Position numbers and translations under genes: made by a program
Part shown: piece by piece, positions 34,299 through 42,695 of the stretch
How the letters are laid out: the number at the start of each line of letters is the position of its first letter
Numbering within the stretch: position 1 is the stretch's first letter
Notes under the pieces: generated by a model
Told to the model about the DNA's origin: nothing
Database searches by the model: none
The model's input: the letters and a program-made list of their open reading frames with translations, nothing else
Origin: Bacteroidota bacterium
Lineage (GTDB): Bacteria > Bacteroidota > Bacteroidia > B-17B0 > Aurantibacillaceae
Direction of reading: 5' to 3'
Assembly (NCBI GenBank): GCA_030692515.1
Contig: JAUXZS010000050.1
Location: forward strand, 1 to 64,000
Length of the DNA: 64,000 nt

Positions 34299-35213
34299 TC
34301 AAAATTGAGATTTTATTTCTTTCAAAAGTTGATCAAGATTAACATCGCTTTCAACCCAATTAATTTTAACACCTTCTTTTTCCATTTTTCGAAACCAAGT
34401 CATTTGTCTTTTAGCAAATTGATTAATAGCGGTACCTAATTGTAGAATTAATTCTTCTTTTGTTATTTTTTTTATAAGATAAAGAGATATGAATTTATAT
34501 TCTAAACCAAAAAATTGTAAACGTTCGTGAGTAATTCCTGTTTCCAACAATCCTTCAACCTCTTCAATTAATCCGTTATTAATACGATTGATTAATCTTT
34601 CGTAAATACGTTCTCTACGTTTTTCTAACTCTATTTTTATTCCAATATAATAGGGATGATAATGAAGTTCACTTGAAGGTAATTTTGCAGACGAATTCTC
34701 TAAGTGTTCAGCTATTTCTATTGCGCGGATTAATCTTTTTTTAGAATTTAGATCTACTTTTTTTAATAATTCCGAATTAAATAGTTTTAATTTTTCTTGT
34801 AATTCTTCTTTTGAAAAATTATCCAGTGTATTTCTTAAAGAAGTATTTTCTTTTATTTGCGTAAAACTAAAATCTTTATGTAAGGCATCTAAATATAATC
34901 CTGTGCCTCCACAAATAATGGGTATTTTTTTTTCGTGGGTTATTTTATCGAAAGCAACTTTTAATTCCCGAATAAAATCATGTAAATAAAATTGTTCCTC
35001 AGGCGAAATAATGTCGATTAAATGATAGTTTATTTTTTTACCCTTACTTACATACTCATCTAAATCTTTTCCCGTACCAATATTTAAATCCTTGTATACT
35101 TGCCTTGAATCTGCACTAATAATTTCACCGTTTAAATTTGCAGCTATAGCACAAGCTAAATGAGTTTTTCCGCTAGCGGTTGGACCTAGAATTACTATGC
35201 AATTATTTTTCAT
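34299..35213 (-). CDS. miaA: tRNA dimethylallyltransferase
   Basis: MiaA adds a dimethylallyl group to A37 of tRNAs that read codons starting with U. The 304-residue product has the P-loop GPTASGKTHLA, the substrate motif SADSRQVYKDLNIGTGK, GGTGLYLDAL and the late KRQMTWFRK. Its start overlaps the upstream gene by 11 bases. Confidence 0.95.
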   Translation of the reverse strand: MKNNCIVILGPTASGKTHLACAIAANLNGEIISADSRQVYKDLNIGTGKDLDEYVSKGKKINYHLIDIISPEEQFYLHDFIRELKVAFDKITHEKKIPIICGGTGLYLDALHKDFSFTQIKENTSLRNTLDNFSKEELQEKLKLFNSELLKKVDLNSKKRLIRAIEIAEHLENSSAKLPSSELHYHPYYIGIKIELEKRRERIYERLINRINNGLIEEVEGLLETGITHERLQFFGLEYKFISLYLIKKITKEELILQLGTAINQFAKRQMTWFRKMEKEGVKINWVESDVNLDQLLKEIKSQF

Positions 35214-35961
35214 TTCCAGAATAAATTAATTTTAAGTTGCCTAAGTTTTGCGTAAGGTAAAATGTTTTTTTATCAAAGGCTTCAGTATTTGTTAATGCAA
35301 TTCTTTCAAATGTTTTTTTATTTACCAAAAATTTTATAGGAGGTGTTTCGCTGTGCAATTTAAATCCGGCTTTAATAAAAGACTCCCCTTTAGAAAATTG
35401 TTTGTCAACATAAGTCATTATATCACCCGCGTTTTTTTCGTTACAAAAATAGCTCATGAGTTTTGATAAGCCCCCGGTTACCGTTATGCCACTCTTGCAA
35501 CAAAAACGTATCAATTCAAAAGATTGTTTGCCCTCTGGTAAACGATTCATTTTTCGCCCTTTAGAGAAAGAAGCTGCACCAATTAATTCTTCCTTATAAA
35601 ACAAGCCGTAATTATAGGCGCTGGTTGTTGACTCAAAAAAATGCCAAGAATTAAAAAAGTTGACAGCTTGGGTTTTATCAATTTTTTCAATAATACAATT
35701 TCTTGCAAAAATGGTTTTGTTCAAATTTAGTTTAGACAAAACTATTGAAACAATTTTTGTTGGTCTTGTTATTATGTAATCAATTGGAATGTAAATAATA
35801 TTAGCAGAATTTTTTTTACTTAATTGACTTTCTCCAACATAAATGTTGATGGATGTTTTAGTTGACGAGACTTTTAATATATTTTTTGAATAGAAACATT
35901 TTAAAGAATGTGTTTCTAGTTCTTTAATTAAGGGATTTAAATATTTTTTAATATCTGACAA
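35203..35961 (-). CDS. Uncharacterised protein with GNAT-like / Mom-like domain
   Basis: The 252-residue protein has an N-terminal part of unknown type. A C-terminal region (about 95-235) has YNYGLFYKEELIGAASF, FELIRFCCKSG, TVTGGLSKLMSYF and IMTYVDKQFSKGESFIKAGF. This wording resembles acetyltransferase-fold proteins common in phages and near homing endonucleases (Mom-like), but here the gene is chromosomal and overlaps miaA by 11 bases. No nuclease motif is visible. A nucleic-acid modification role is possible but unproved. Confidence 0.6.
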   Translation of the reverse strand: MSDIKKYLNPLIKELETHSLKCFYSKNILKVSSTKTSINIYVGESQLSKKNSANIIYIPIDYIITRPTKIVSIVLSKLNLNKTIFARNCIIEKIDKTQAVNFFNSWHFFESTTSAYNYGLFYKEELIGAASFSKGRKMNRLPEGKQSFELIRFCCKSGITVTGGLSKLMSYFCNEKNAGDIMTYVDKQFSKGESFIKAGFKLHSETPPIKFLVNKKTFERIALTNTEAFDKKTFYLTQNLGNLKLIYSGNEK

Positions 35962-35981
35962 ATAATAAGTGTAGTATAAAT

Positions 35982-36015
35982 AAAAAATCCACCTGTTTTA
36001 AAGACAGATGGATTT
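35982..36015 (-). terminator. Rho-independent terminator after the DegT aminotransferase gene
   Basis: On the minus strand AAATCCATCTGT (36004-36015) pairs with ACAGGTGGATTT (35985-35996), 11 of 12 with a G-U, and the T-rich tail TTTTTTA overlaps its end. It lies 18 bases after the stop of the aminotransferase gene. Confidence 0.85.
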
Positions 36016-36033
36016 ATAAATTACAATCATTAA

Positions 36034-37242
36034 TTAAGCATTTACAGGTTGCATCGCTTTAACTACACAAGCAGAAATTTTTTCAGCTAATTCCTTTGTC
36101 TGTTCTTCTGTCCAAGTGCAGCGAATACCAAACGAAATTAATTTACCAACTACTTCTTGTGATTTTGGAATATTTAAGTTGTTGTAGTCTTGAGGTGCGC
36201 CCAAAACTTGTATTGCCAATTTAGAAGCTGTTTTTAAATTTTTAATATGGTCCCATTGATTTATAAAATGATACATATTGGTATACCAATAATTAAAACC
36301 ACTAACGCCTGCTTTATTAAATTCATCAACAGTTCGTTTAGCTATTTCAGTATTTGGTAAAAATATATTTAAAAAAGTTCCTGAATCGCCATTATCATCA
36401 CCTAACTTTGAAAAACTAATGCCTTCTGTTTTTGACAAATGATTTTGCAGTGTTTTTTTATGTTTTAAATTTTCTGTGCGAATAAAAGGCACTTTACGAG
36501 TTTGCGCAACGCCAACAGCAGCGTGTAATTCGCTAATTCTATAATTAAAACCAATAATGGGATGATTTTCCATTCCTCTATTATTTCCAACATGGTCATG
36601 ACCATGATCACAATAACTATCGGCTAATTTAAATGTACTTTCATCATTTGTTACCAATATGCCACCTTCGCCAGCTGTAGCGATTTTAAAAAAGTCAAAT
36701 GAATATGCGCCAGCTTTACCAAAACAACCAGTAGCAACTCCTTTATAAGACGCCGCAAATGCTTGGCCGGCATCTTCTACTAAAATTAATTTATTTTCGT
36801 TTATTACCGTCATTATTTCGTCCATATTGGCATTACCACCGCACATATGCACTAAACAAACAGCTTTTGTTTTAGGAGTAATTGCATTCTTAATGCCTGA
36901 AGCGCTTAAACAAAGGGTTTCATCTATTTCTGCAAAAACAGGCAATGCACCAAGCATTAAAACAGCCTCAACAGTTGCTATATAGGTAAATGGTGGACAA
37001 ATTACTTCGTCTCCTGCTCCAATCCCTGAAGCAGCTAAAGCAGCCATAATTGCGGCAGACCCGTTAGATACTGCTAAAGCATATTTTGCCTTAGTTATTT
37101 TTTTTGCTTCTTCTTCAAAATCTTTTGCTTTCCAAATATTGTTTCGTTGAGCTTCATGATTAAAACGGAACATAATTCCAGTAGACAATACATCTTCAAT
37201 TTCTTTACGCTCTTCGGCGCCAAATAATTCTGTTCCCGGCAT
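36034..37242 (-). CDS. DegT/DnrJ/EryC1/StrS family aminotransferase
   Basis: This PLP-dependent sugar aminotransferase-like protein of 402 residues has NGSAAIMAALAASGIGAGDEVI, LVEDAGQAF and the lysine motif SFDFFKIATAGEGG, where the Lys forms the Schiff base. Such enzymes usually act on nucleotide-bound keto sugars for surface glycans. No glycan genes flank it here, and it has its own terminator, so the substrate is open. Confidence 0.88.
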   Translation of the reverse strand: MPGTELFGAEERKEIEDVLSTGIMFRFNHEAQRNNIWKAKDFEEEAKKITKAKYALAVSNGSAAIMAALAASGIGAGDEVICPPFTYIATVEAVLMLGALPVFAEIDETLCLSASGIKNAITPKTKAVCLVHMCGGNANMDEIMTVINENKLILVEDAGQAFAASYKGVATGCFGKAGAYSFDFFKIATAGEGGILVTNDESTFKLADSYCDHGHDHVGNNRGMENHPIIGFNYRISELHAAVGVAQTRKVPFIRTENLKHKKTLQNHLSKTEGISFSKLGDDNGDSGTFLNIFLPNTEIAKRTVDEFNKAGVSGFNYWYTNMYHFINQWDHIKNLKTASKLAIQVLGAPQDYNNLNIPKSQEVVGKLISFGIRCTWTEEQTKELAEKISACVVKAMQPVNA

Positions 37243-37355
37243 GGTATATGATTTTAAGGTTTAAAGTTACAATTTATTGAGTGTTTATCAAAAACGTAGA
37301 ATTAATAAGAATGTTGCCTTTTTTTAAGACGTAAATTAAAATTTAAAAAAGAGAA

Positions 37356-37817
37356 TTAATTTGGAAAATAATAAAAATTATTTTCTGCATCTACAATTCC
37401 AAAATTTGCTGAAACAAGTTTGTGGTTTTCGTAATAGCAATCTAAGCCGGCACTATCAAAGCTTATTCGTTTCTCGCCCCATTCATGTGTTTCGGTATCG
37501 GTAAGAGCAAAGCCATTTGCTTTCATTAACTCAATTAATTCTTTTTCTTTAAGTGTAAATAGTTTTACATCAAACAATAAAGTTTCTTTATTATCAATCT
37601 CTACACTCGAAAAAGTTTGGTTTTTGTTATTATCAAAAAAAATAGAAAAGCCCAAATCCCAGTAATGATAAACTAAAGAAGAGGTATTTAAAATATCATC
37701 GGTAAGTGTTTGTGTTTCTTCGGGCTCACCAAATACAGCTTTAATGTTCTCTCGGGTTTCACCAAAAGAGATTGAGCAAAAGCCTTTTAGAAGTTTTATT
37801 ATTGGAAGTTGAAGCAT
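37356..37817 (-). CDS. Uncharacterised 153-residue protein
   Basis: I do not recognise this family. It has no signal peptide or membrane helix. It contains SISFGETRENIKAVFGEPEE near the start, a wording common in small immunity-like or cytosolic proteins, then alternating strands (HYWDLGFSIFF, YENHKLVSANFGI). It stands alone between the aminotransferase gene and tRNA-Lys, with 113 bases to the former. Confidence 0.6.
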   Translation of the reverse strand: MLQLPIIKLLKGFCSISFGETRENIKAVFGEPEETQTLTDDILNTSSLVYHYWDLGFSIFFDNNKNQTFSSVEIDNKETLLFDVKLFTLKEKELIELMKANGFALTDTETHEWGEKRISFDSAGLDCYYENHKLVSANFGIVDAENNFYYFPN

Positions 37818-37886
37818 TACAAGGCTAATGTATAAAAAGTGTTGAAAACAATGAAAAAAGAAATATTAAATATTTACAAAAATTAT

Positions 37887-37917
37887 TTTGGAAATGAGTA
37901 AAATGCAAGTATATTTG
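37887..37917 (+). promoter_or_regulatory. Candidate promoter of tRNA-Lys
   Basis: TTTG (37887-37890), 19 bases, then TATATTTG (37910-37917) match TTTG/TAnnTTTG. The tRNA begins about 88 bases downstream, so a 5' leader would be removed by RNase P. Confidence 0.55.
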
Positions 37918-38005
37918 CACTCCGATTTTGAAAATACAAGTAGAAATTGGGCCCGCACACGAAATGCATCTTTAATTAGAAGCGATTCCTGCGAAAAAGT
38001 GAAAT

Positions 38006-38078
38006 GATTCCGTAGCTCAGCTGGTAGAGCATTACACTTTTAATGTAGGGGTCCTGGGTTCGAATCCCAGCGGGATCA
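38006..38078 (+). tRNA. tRNA-Lys (anticodon UUU)
   Basis: The acceptor arm GATTCCG pairs with CGGGATC (one G-U), the D arm is GTAGCTCAGCTGGTAGAGC, the anticodon loop CTTTTAA gives UUU, and the T arm has GGGTTCGAATCCC. The discriminator is A and the next bases are CCC, so CCA is not fully encoded. The serine recombinase reading frame on the other strand ends inside it, marking the tRNA as the element boundary. Confidence 0.95.
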
Positions 38079-39594
38079 CCCGATGGGACTGAGTTGAGAA
38101 ATCAACATCAGTCCCATTTTTATTTGCCCCAAAAGCATTGATTTTACTACATATTTTGTAAACAACGCTCATCATATTTTTGGTTCGATATTCATTATTT
38201 TCAAAAACTAATTTCTCAGGAAAAATCGAACCAATTAGTTTTTGCTTAGTGTCTAAATTTGCTTTTTCGTACTGACTAGCAAAGTGTTTTAATAAACTAA
38301 AACCTCCATCAACATATCTTTTATAGTTAGCATCTAAACTTGCCACTTCAATAACCTTACGGGATAACCTATCAATTTCAGGTTGAAACTGGGATTTAAT
38401 CTCTCTGAACTCTGATGAAGTTATATCGCCATCCAACATCATTTGCTGGGCTTTAGAAAGCCTATCTTTATTTAAGCTAATTTCAACATTAATAGATTTA
38501 ATAGCTTGGCTTTTATTTTCTCCATTTGACTTAAACATTTCAAGTATTACTTTAGAATAAGCATCTATTACTTGTGGCTTAAATTCAAACTTCAATAACT
38601 CACTTAAAAACACTTGGTTAGCTTCAGGTGCTTTAAAACGCTCTCCACATCCCTTTTTGCAATGGTAATAAAAGTATCTATTACCTGCCCGCCCTTTTGA
38701 TGCACTCCCAGTTAATTTTTCACCGCATTTTTTGCAAACCAAAAAGCCTCTTAAAGGCAATTCATCTTTTGCCGTATTCTTCATGGGAACGTTCCGTTTA
38801 CGACCATCTAAAATATCTTGTACTTTATAAAATAGGTCTTCAGAAATTATGGGTGGGTGCATTCCATTTACAATATCGGAAGGCTCATCTTTGTATGCAG
38901 GTACTTGAATCTTACCACAATACACAGGGTTGCGCACTAATACCCACATATTGTTCTTACTGCAATCAAAGCCTTTGTCGGCTGCCATTTTTCTTACTTG
39001 TTCAATATTGTAAATGCCATTCGCTAATTCTTCAAAAATAAATTTGACATAAATGGCATCATCACTTGGTAGAATGATTTTGTTATTAAGTTCATCTCGT
39101 GTGTTCTTGTAGCCTTTCGGAGCAGTAGCCATCCATCGCCCTTCTTTCCTAGCTCTCCGCATTCCCACCAAAACATTTAAAGCCCTTCTATCGTTTTCAA
39201 CTTCCGGTGCTGCCAAATAAAATGCCAGCATGATTTTATTTTCAGGTATAGCTAAGTCCAATGGTTGCTCCATCGCTTGTGGCTCAACTCCTAATCTGTT
39301 TAATTGGCTAATCATGCTGTAAGCATCGCCAGCATTACGTGAAAACCTATCCCATTTTGTAAACAACAGTAGGTCGGCATAGTTTTTATGTTTCTTTAGT
39401 GTTGCCAATAACTTTATAAATTCGGGTCGATTAAATGTTTTTGCAGAATAGTCCTCTTTATAAATTGCAACTACTTCAATATTTTGTAGTTCACAATATT
39501 TTTCCAATCGCTCTAATTGATGTTTTAAACTATAACCTTTATCGGCTTGTTCATCGGTTGATACTCTGATGTAAATAATTGCTCTTCGTTTCAT
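38032..39594 (-). CDS. Large serine recombinase (site-specific integrase)
   Basis: The 520-residue protein has an N-terminal resolvase domain with AIIYIRVSTDEQADKGYS (catalytic Ser in RVST), FTKWDRFSRNAGD and a recombinase domain with RRARKEGRWMATAPKGY. A zinc ribbon follows with CKKCGEKL...CKKGCGERF, then a coiled coil (about 380-430). It should catalyse integration and excision of the element to the right. The last 16 codons (after FSTQS) are the reverse complement of the tRNA-Lys 3' half, and about 9 more come from the terminator next to it. The natural C-terminus in the excised form would therefore differ. Confidence 0.93.
   Translation of the reverse strand: MKRRAIIYIRVSTDEQADKGYSLKHQLERLEKYCELQNIEVVAIYKEDYSAKTFNRPEFIKLLATLKKHKNYADLLLFTKWDRFSRNAGDAYSMISQLNRLGVEPQAMEQPLDLAIPENKIMLAFYLAAPEVENDRRALNVLVGMRRARKEGRWMATAPKGYKNTRDELNNKIILPSDDAIYVKFIFEELANGIYNIEQVRKMAADKGFDCSKNNMWVLVRNPVYCGKIQVPAYKDEPSDIVNGMHPPIISEDLFYKVQDILDGRKRNVPMKNTAKDELPLRGFLVCKKCGEKLTGSASKGRAGNRYFYYHCKKGCGERFKAPEANQVFLSELLKFEFKPQVIDAYSKVILEMFKSNGENKSQAIKSINVEISLNKDRLSKAQQMMLDGDITSSEFREIKSQFQPEIDRLSRKVIEVASLDANYKRYVDGGFSLLKHFASQYEKANLDTKQKLIGSIFPEKLVFENNEYRTKNMMSVVYKICSKINAFGANKNGTDVDFSTQSHRVIPLGFEPRTPTLKV
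38083..38125 (+). terminator. Strong hairpin terminator after tRNA-Lys
   Basis: ATGGGACTGA (38083-38092) pairs perfectly with TCAGTCCCAT (38108-38117), with an inner GTTGA/TCAAC helix and GAAA loop, then TTTTTATTT. It is read in frame as part of the integrase C-terminus on the other strand. Whether it belongs to the host tRNA or to the element end is not clear. Confidence 0.85.
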
Positions 39595-39595
39595 A

Positions 39596-39883
39596 TTACG
39601 CTGATTTTAAATAGTCATTATTTTCTTCTTTAATTTTCGATATGGAAATAATATTTGCCTCTCCCTGCGTTGCCAAATATTGTTCTTCTTTATCTTTCAT
39701 GTATTCTTTAAACATGATGAAATCAATTTCAGCAATGATGTATAAGAAGTCCCTAATTTCTTTTATATCATCATCACTAAAATTATCTCCATTCTTGTTA
39801 AGCATCTTTTTAAATTCCTCCAAACTAATTTTTGGTTTGATTAATTGCTTCGCTTCTTCCAGTTTAAAATTTGTCTTTTTCAT
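39596..39883 (-). CDS. Small acidic protein paired with the integrase
   Basis: The 95-residue product is rich in Lys, Glu and Ile and looks fully helical (SLEEFKKMLNKNG, DDDIKEIRDFLYIIAEID). No family is recognised. It stops one base before the integrase ATG, so the pair is cotranscribed. It could be a recombination directionality factor, because such genes often sit beside serine integrases and are small, but nothing in the sequence proves this. Confidence 0.6.
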   Translation of the reverse strand: MKKTNFKLEEAKQLIKPKISLEEFKKMLNKNGDNFSDDDIKEIRDFLYIIAEIDFIMFKEYMKDKEEQYLATQGEANIISISKIKEENNDYLKSA

Positions 39884-40432
39884 AGCTCATTTTTTTGCTA
39901 AAATGGCACAGAACAAATATACGTAATAATTTACTTATATTATTGATTATCAATGTATTGTGTTTATGATTTTTAGCTTTTTTTTACACAAAACTAATTT
40001 AAGAAAAAAGGCAACTAAGCGGATATTTAACCTCGATGACTGTAACTGAATTTTAATTGATACTGTATTGCTTAGATTATTTTTGCTTTTTAATAATTCT
40101 ATTGGCAATAAAATTATCTATCGAATTTTTTAGGTTTTGATAGCATTATTTTCACTTTTGTAAACTTCTATTTTCACTTTACGGAGCGATTTTTGCATAC
40201 TACGATAGAGTTAAAAACAGTTCTTTAAAAATTGCGATGAGGTTAGAAACATCATTTTAAAGTTTACGATGTAATTGAAAACATCGGTTCACTTATTAGG
40301 ATGTATTCAAGGAGTATTTAAGGACAAAATTTCGAGTTTGGGGTGCATTTGTGGAACAATTAACCAAAGTTAAAATAAAGCAATTAAATCTGCATTTTTT
40401 GGGTTTTTCTAATGCAAACTAAAAGAGAATCA
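39884..40432. other. Gene-free spacer between integrase operon and copper operon
   Basis: This 549-base AT-rich stretch has no convincing ORF. It holds the integrase upstream region at its left, two copies of ATTTTCACTTT (about 40149 and 40170) and a set of three degenerate 32-base repeats (reported separately). The right part (40300-40432) follows the 3' end of the multicopper oxidase gene and shows no clear terminator. Confidence 0.6.
40203..40298. repeat. Three degenerate 32-base tandem repeats
   Basis: Units begin CGATAGAGTTAAAAACAG (40203), CGATGAGGTTAGAAACATC (40235) and CGATGTAATTGAAAACATC (40267), exactly 32 bases apart. The shared core is CGATnnnnTTnnAAACA. They may bind a regulator, the integrase or a plasmid-type initiator. 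There are no spacers of unique sequence with conserved long repeats, so this is not a CRISPR array. Confidence 0.5.
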
Positions 40433-42673
40433 TTAATAATTCAAACTAACTCCTACACCAAACCCCATATCGCTATCGTAATGAGTTCTAACTCCAAGAT
40501 TTTTATTTAAGATGTATCGCAGGTCAATCATATATTCTTTGTCTGTATTAATCATAAATCCAGCCCGTAATCTTTTAGTTATTGGTATATCCTCTCTCAT
40601 TAATTGTAACCTTACATTACCATCCTGATACACTTCGGCTTGAGCAATTATTAGCATAGGCAATGTGTAATTAATTCCTAAACTGATTTGCGCTCGGTTG
40701 TCTTTTGTGTTTGTTTGAGAAAATAAATTTGTTTCTTGTTCGTCTATTCCTAATTTACGGTAACGCCAATCAAACCCTACAAATGGCATAAACCATTGCA
40801 TTTTGCCGATGTACCGCCCAATATGAGTTTCAGTTTCATACCCATGTTTATCATGGTAGCCTAATCGCCACTCTGTACCAATACTCCAACGTGTGTTTTG
40901 TATCATTGCCATTCCATCATTTCCGTTTGAAGCAAAATCATTTTCCAGCATTAAATGAAATTTTCTATCATCGCTTTTTAATTTACGATACGCATATTTT
41001 GGATTTGGAATTAATGGATTGTTCGCTTGATTTTCATAAGTAAAAACTCGTCCCATACCGCTCATCATGTGATATAAAATATGACAATGAAAAAACCAAT
41101 CACCTTCTACATTTGCATTAAATTCTAAAGTGTCAGTTTCCATTGGCATAATATCTACGATGTTTTTTAATGGCGAATTGTTACCGTGTCCGTTTAGTAA
41201 TCTAAAATCGTGTCCATGCAAGTGCATGGGGTGGCGCATCATAGAGCCATTGTAAATTATCATTCTCACATTTTCGCCTTTTTTAATTAATATTTTATCG
41301 GTTTCAGAAACTACTTTGTTATTCAAACTCCAAACGTAACGATTCATGTTACCTGTAAGTTCAAAACGTAATTCTTTTACTATTGCCTCTTTTGGGAGAC
41401 TTGTACTTACTGGCGATTTTAACATGGAATAGTTTAGTGTAACAATATCAGAAAGTTTATTGCTATTGTATTGTTCGCTACCCATCTTCATGTCATTCAT
41501 TTTGTGTTTATCTTCGCCAGTAATTTCAGGATACATTACTACATTCATATCCATTTGATTAAGGCTCATTTGCATTCCCATATCATCTAAATTGCCATTC
41601 ATTTTCATCATGCCGTTCATCATCTTCATTCCTTCAAAATATTTTAATTTTGGAAGGGGTGCGGTTAATTGCTTAATGCCATTACCCAAATACATCGAAG
41701 CGGAATTAATACGGTCTTCGCTGGTGGCTAAAAATTCGTAGGAGGTACTATCGTTAGGTATGGTAACAATTATATCATACGTTTCGGAAACAGCTATAAT
41801 TAGCCTATCTACATCTACTGGCTCTACATCATTACCATCGTTAGCTACAACGGTTATTTTTCCCCCTGCGTATGTTAGCCAAAAATAAGTGGACGCTCCT
41901 CCATTTGAAACCCTTAATCTTACCTTATCTCCGCCTTTAAACTGTGAAAGTTGTTGTTCGTTTATACCGTTCATTAAAAATTTATTGTAGTAAACATCGC
42001 TTACATCCATAGCCAACATCCGCTTCCATTCGTTCTTCAATTTGGTTTTGAGATGCTTTTGCTTAATGGCTTCGGCATAACTTTGTGTAGTACCTTTTTT
42101 TATAGCAAACCAATCCGTAGCGTTATGTAGCATTCGGTGTACATTATTAGGATTATAGTTTGTCCACTCACTTAAAACAACCGGTATAGTAGGTAAATCA
42201 TCAATCCCTTTTCTAAATGTTTTATCGTCTTCACGCTTATTCATTATAAATGAACCGTACATTCCTATTTGTTCCTGTAAGCCCGAATGACTGTGATACC
42301 AATGTGTGCCGTTTTGGATAATAGGAAATTTATACAAATGCGTAGTGTGTGGTTTAATAGGCATTTGCGTAAGATAAGGTACGCCATCTTCTTTATTTGG
42401 CAAAAATAAACCGTGCCAATGTAATGATGTGCTTTCATTTAATTCATTACGTACGTATATTTCGGCGGTATCTCCTTCAGTAAACGTAAGTGTTGGCATT
42501 GGTATTTGTCCGTTTACTGCAATGGCTCGTTTTTCTTTCCCAGCAAAATTTACAAGAGTATCTTTAACAAACAAATCATAACGTATGGTTTTTTGTGCTT
42601 GAACTATATTAGTCGTAACTAACAGTATAATTACTTGCAACAGTTTTTTGTAACTACTTTTTTTAATATCCAT
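40433..42673 (-). CDS. CopA-type multicopper oxidase fused to a CopB-like outer-membrane barrel
   Basis: The first 560 residues or so form a three-cupredoxin oxidase with signal peptide (LLQVIILLVTTNIVQAQ) and copper motifs SLHWHGLFLP, GTHWYHSHSG, HPMHLHGHDF and WFFHCHILYHMMSGM. A Met-rich insert (about 345-410, MKMMNGMMKMNGNLDD and following) likely binds Cu(I). The C-terminal 190 residues (RWSIGTEWRLGYHDKHGYE, GIDEQETNLFSQTNTKDN, RLRAGFMINTDKEY) match the CopB outer-membrane barrel pattern. The oxidase probably detoxifies Cu(I) at the outer membrane. It is the last gene of the minus-strand copper operon. Confidence 0.9.
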   Translation of the reverse strand: MDIKKSSYKKLLQVIILLVTTNIVQAQKTIRYDLFVKDTLVNFAGKEKRAIAVNGQIPMPTLTFTEGDTAEIYVRNELNESTSLHWHGLFLPNKEDGVPYLTQMPIKPHTTHLYKFPIIQNGTHWYHSHSGLQEQIGMYGSFIMNKREDDKTFRKGIDDLPTIPVVLSEWTNYNPNNVHRMLHNATDWFAIKKGTTQSYAEAIKQKHLKTKLKNEWKRMLAMDVSDVYYNKFLMNGINEQQLSQFKGGDKVRLRVSNGGASTYFWLTYAGGKITVVANDGNDVEPVDVDRLIIAVSETYDIIVTIPNDSTSYEFLATSEDRINSASMYLGNGIKQLTAPLPKLKYFEGMKMMNGMMKMNGNLDDMGMQMSLNQMDMNVVMYPEITGEDKHKMNDMKMGSEQYNSNKLSDIVTLNYSMLKSPVSTSLPKEAIVKELRFELTGNMNRYVWSLNNKVVSETDKILIKKGENVRMIIYNGSMMRHPMHLHGHDFRLLNGHGNNSPLKNIVDIMPMETDTLEFNANVEGDWFFHCHILYHMMSGMGRVFTYENQANNPLIPNPKYAYRKLKSDDRKFHLMLENDFASNGNDGMAMIQNTRWSIGTEWRLGYHDKHGYETETHIGRYIGKMQWFMPFVGFDWRYRKLGIDEQETNLFSQTNTKDNRAQISLGINYTLPMLIIAQAEVYQDGNVRLQLMREDIPITKRLRAGFMINTDKEYMIDLRYILNKNLGVRTHYDSDMGFGVGVSLNY

Positions 42674-42695
42674 TTTATCACAATTACTATTTTAC

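Noticed and set aside
38079-38081. Encoded CCA end of tRNA-Lys
   Set aside because: The bases after the discriminator are CCC, so the CCA end must be added after transcription.
40203-40298. CRISPR array suggested by three evenly spaced repeats
   Set aside because: The units are adjacent and degenerate across their whole length, with no unique spacers and no cas genes nearby.
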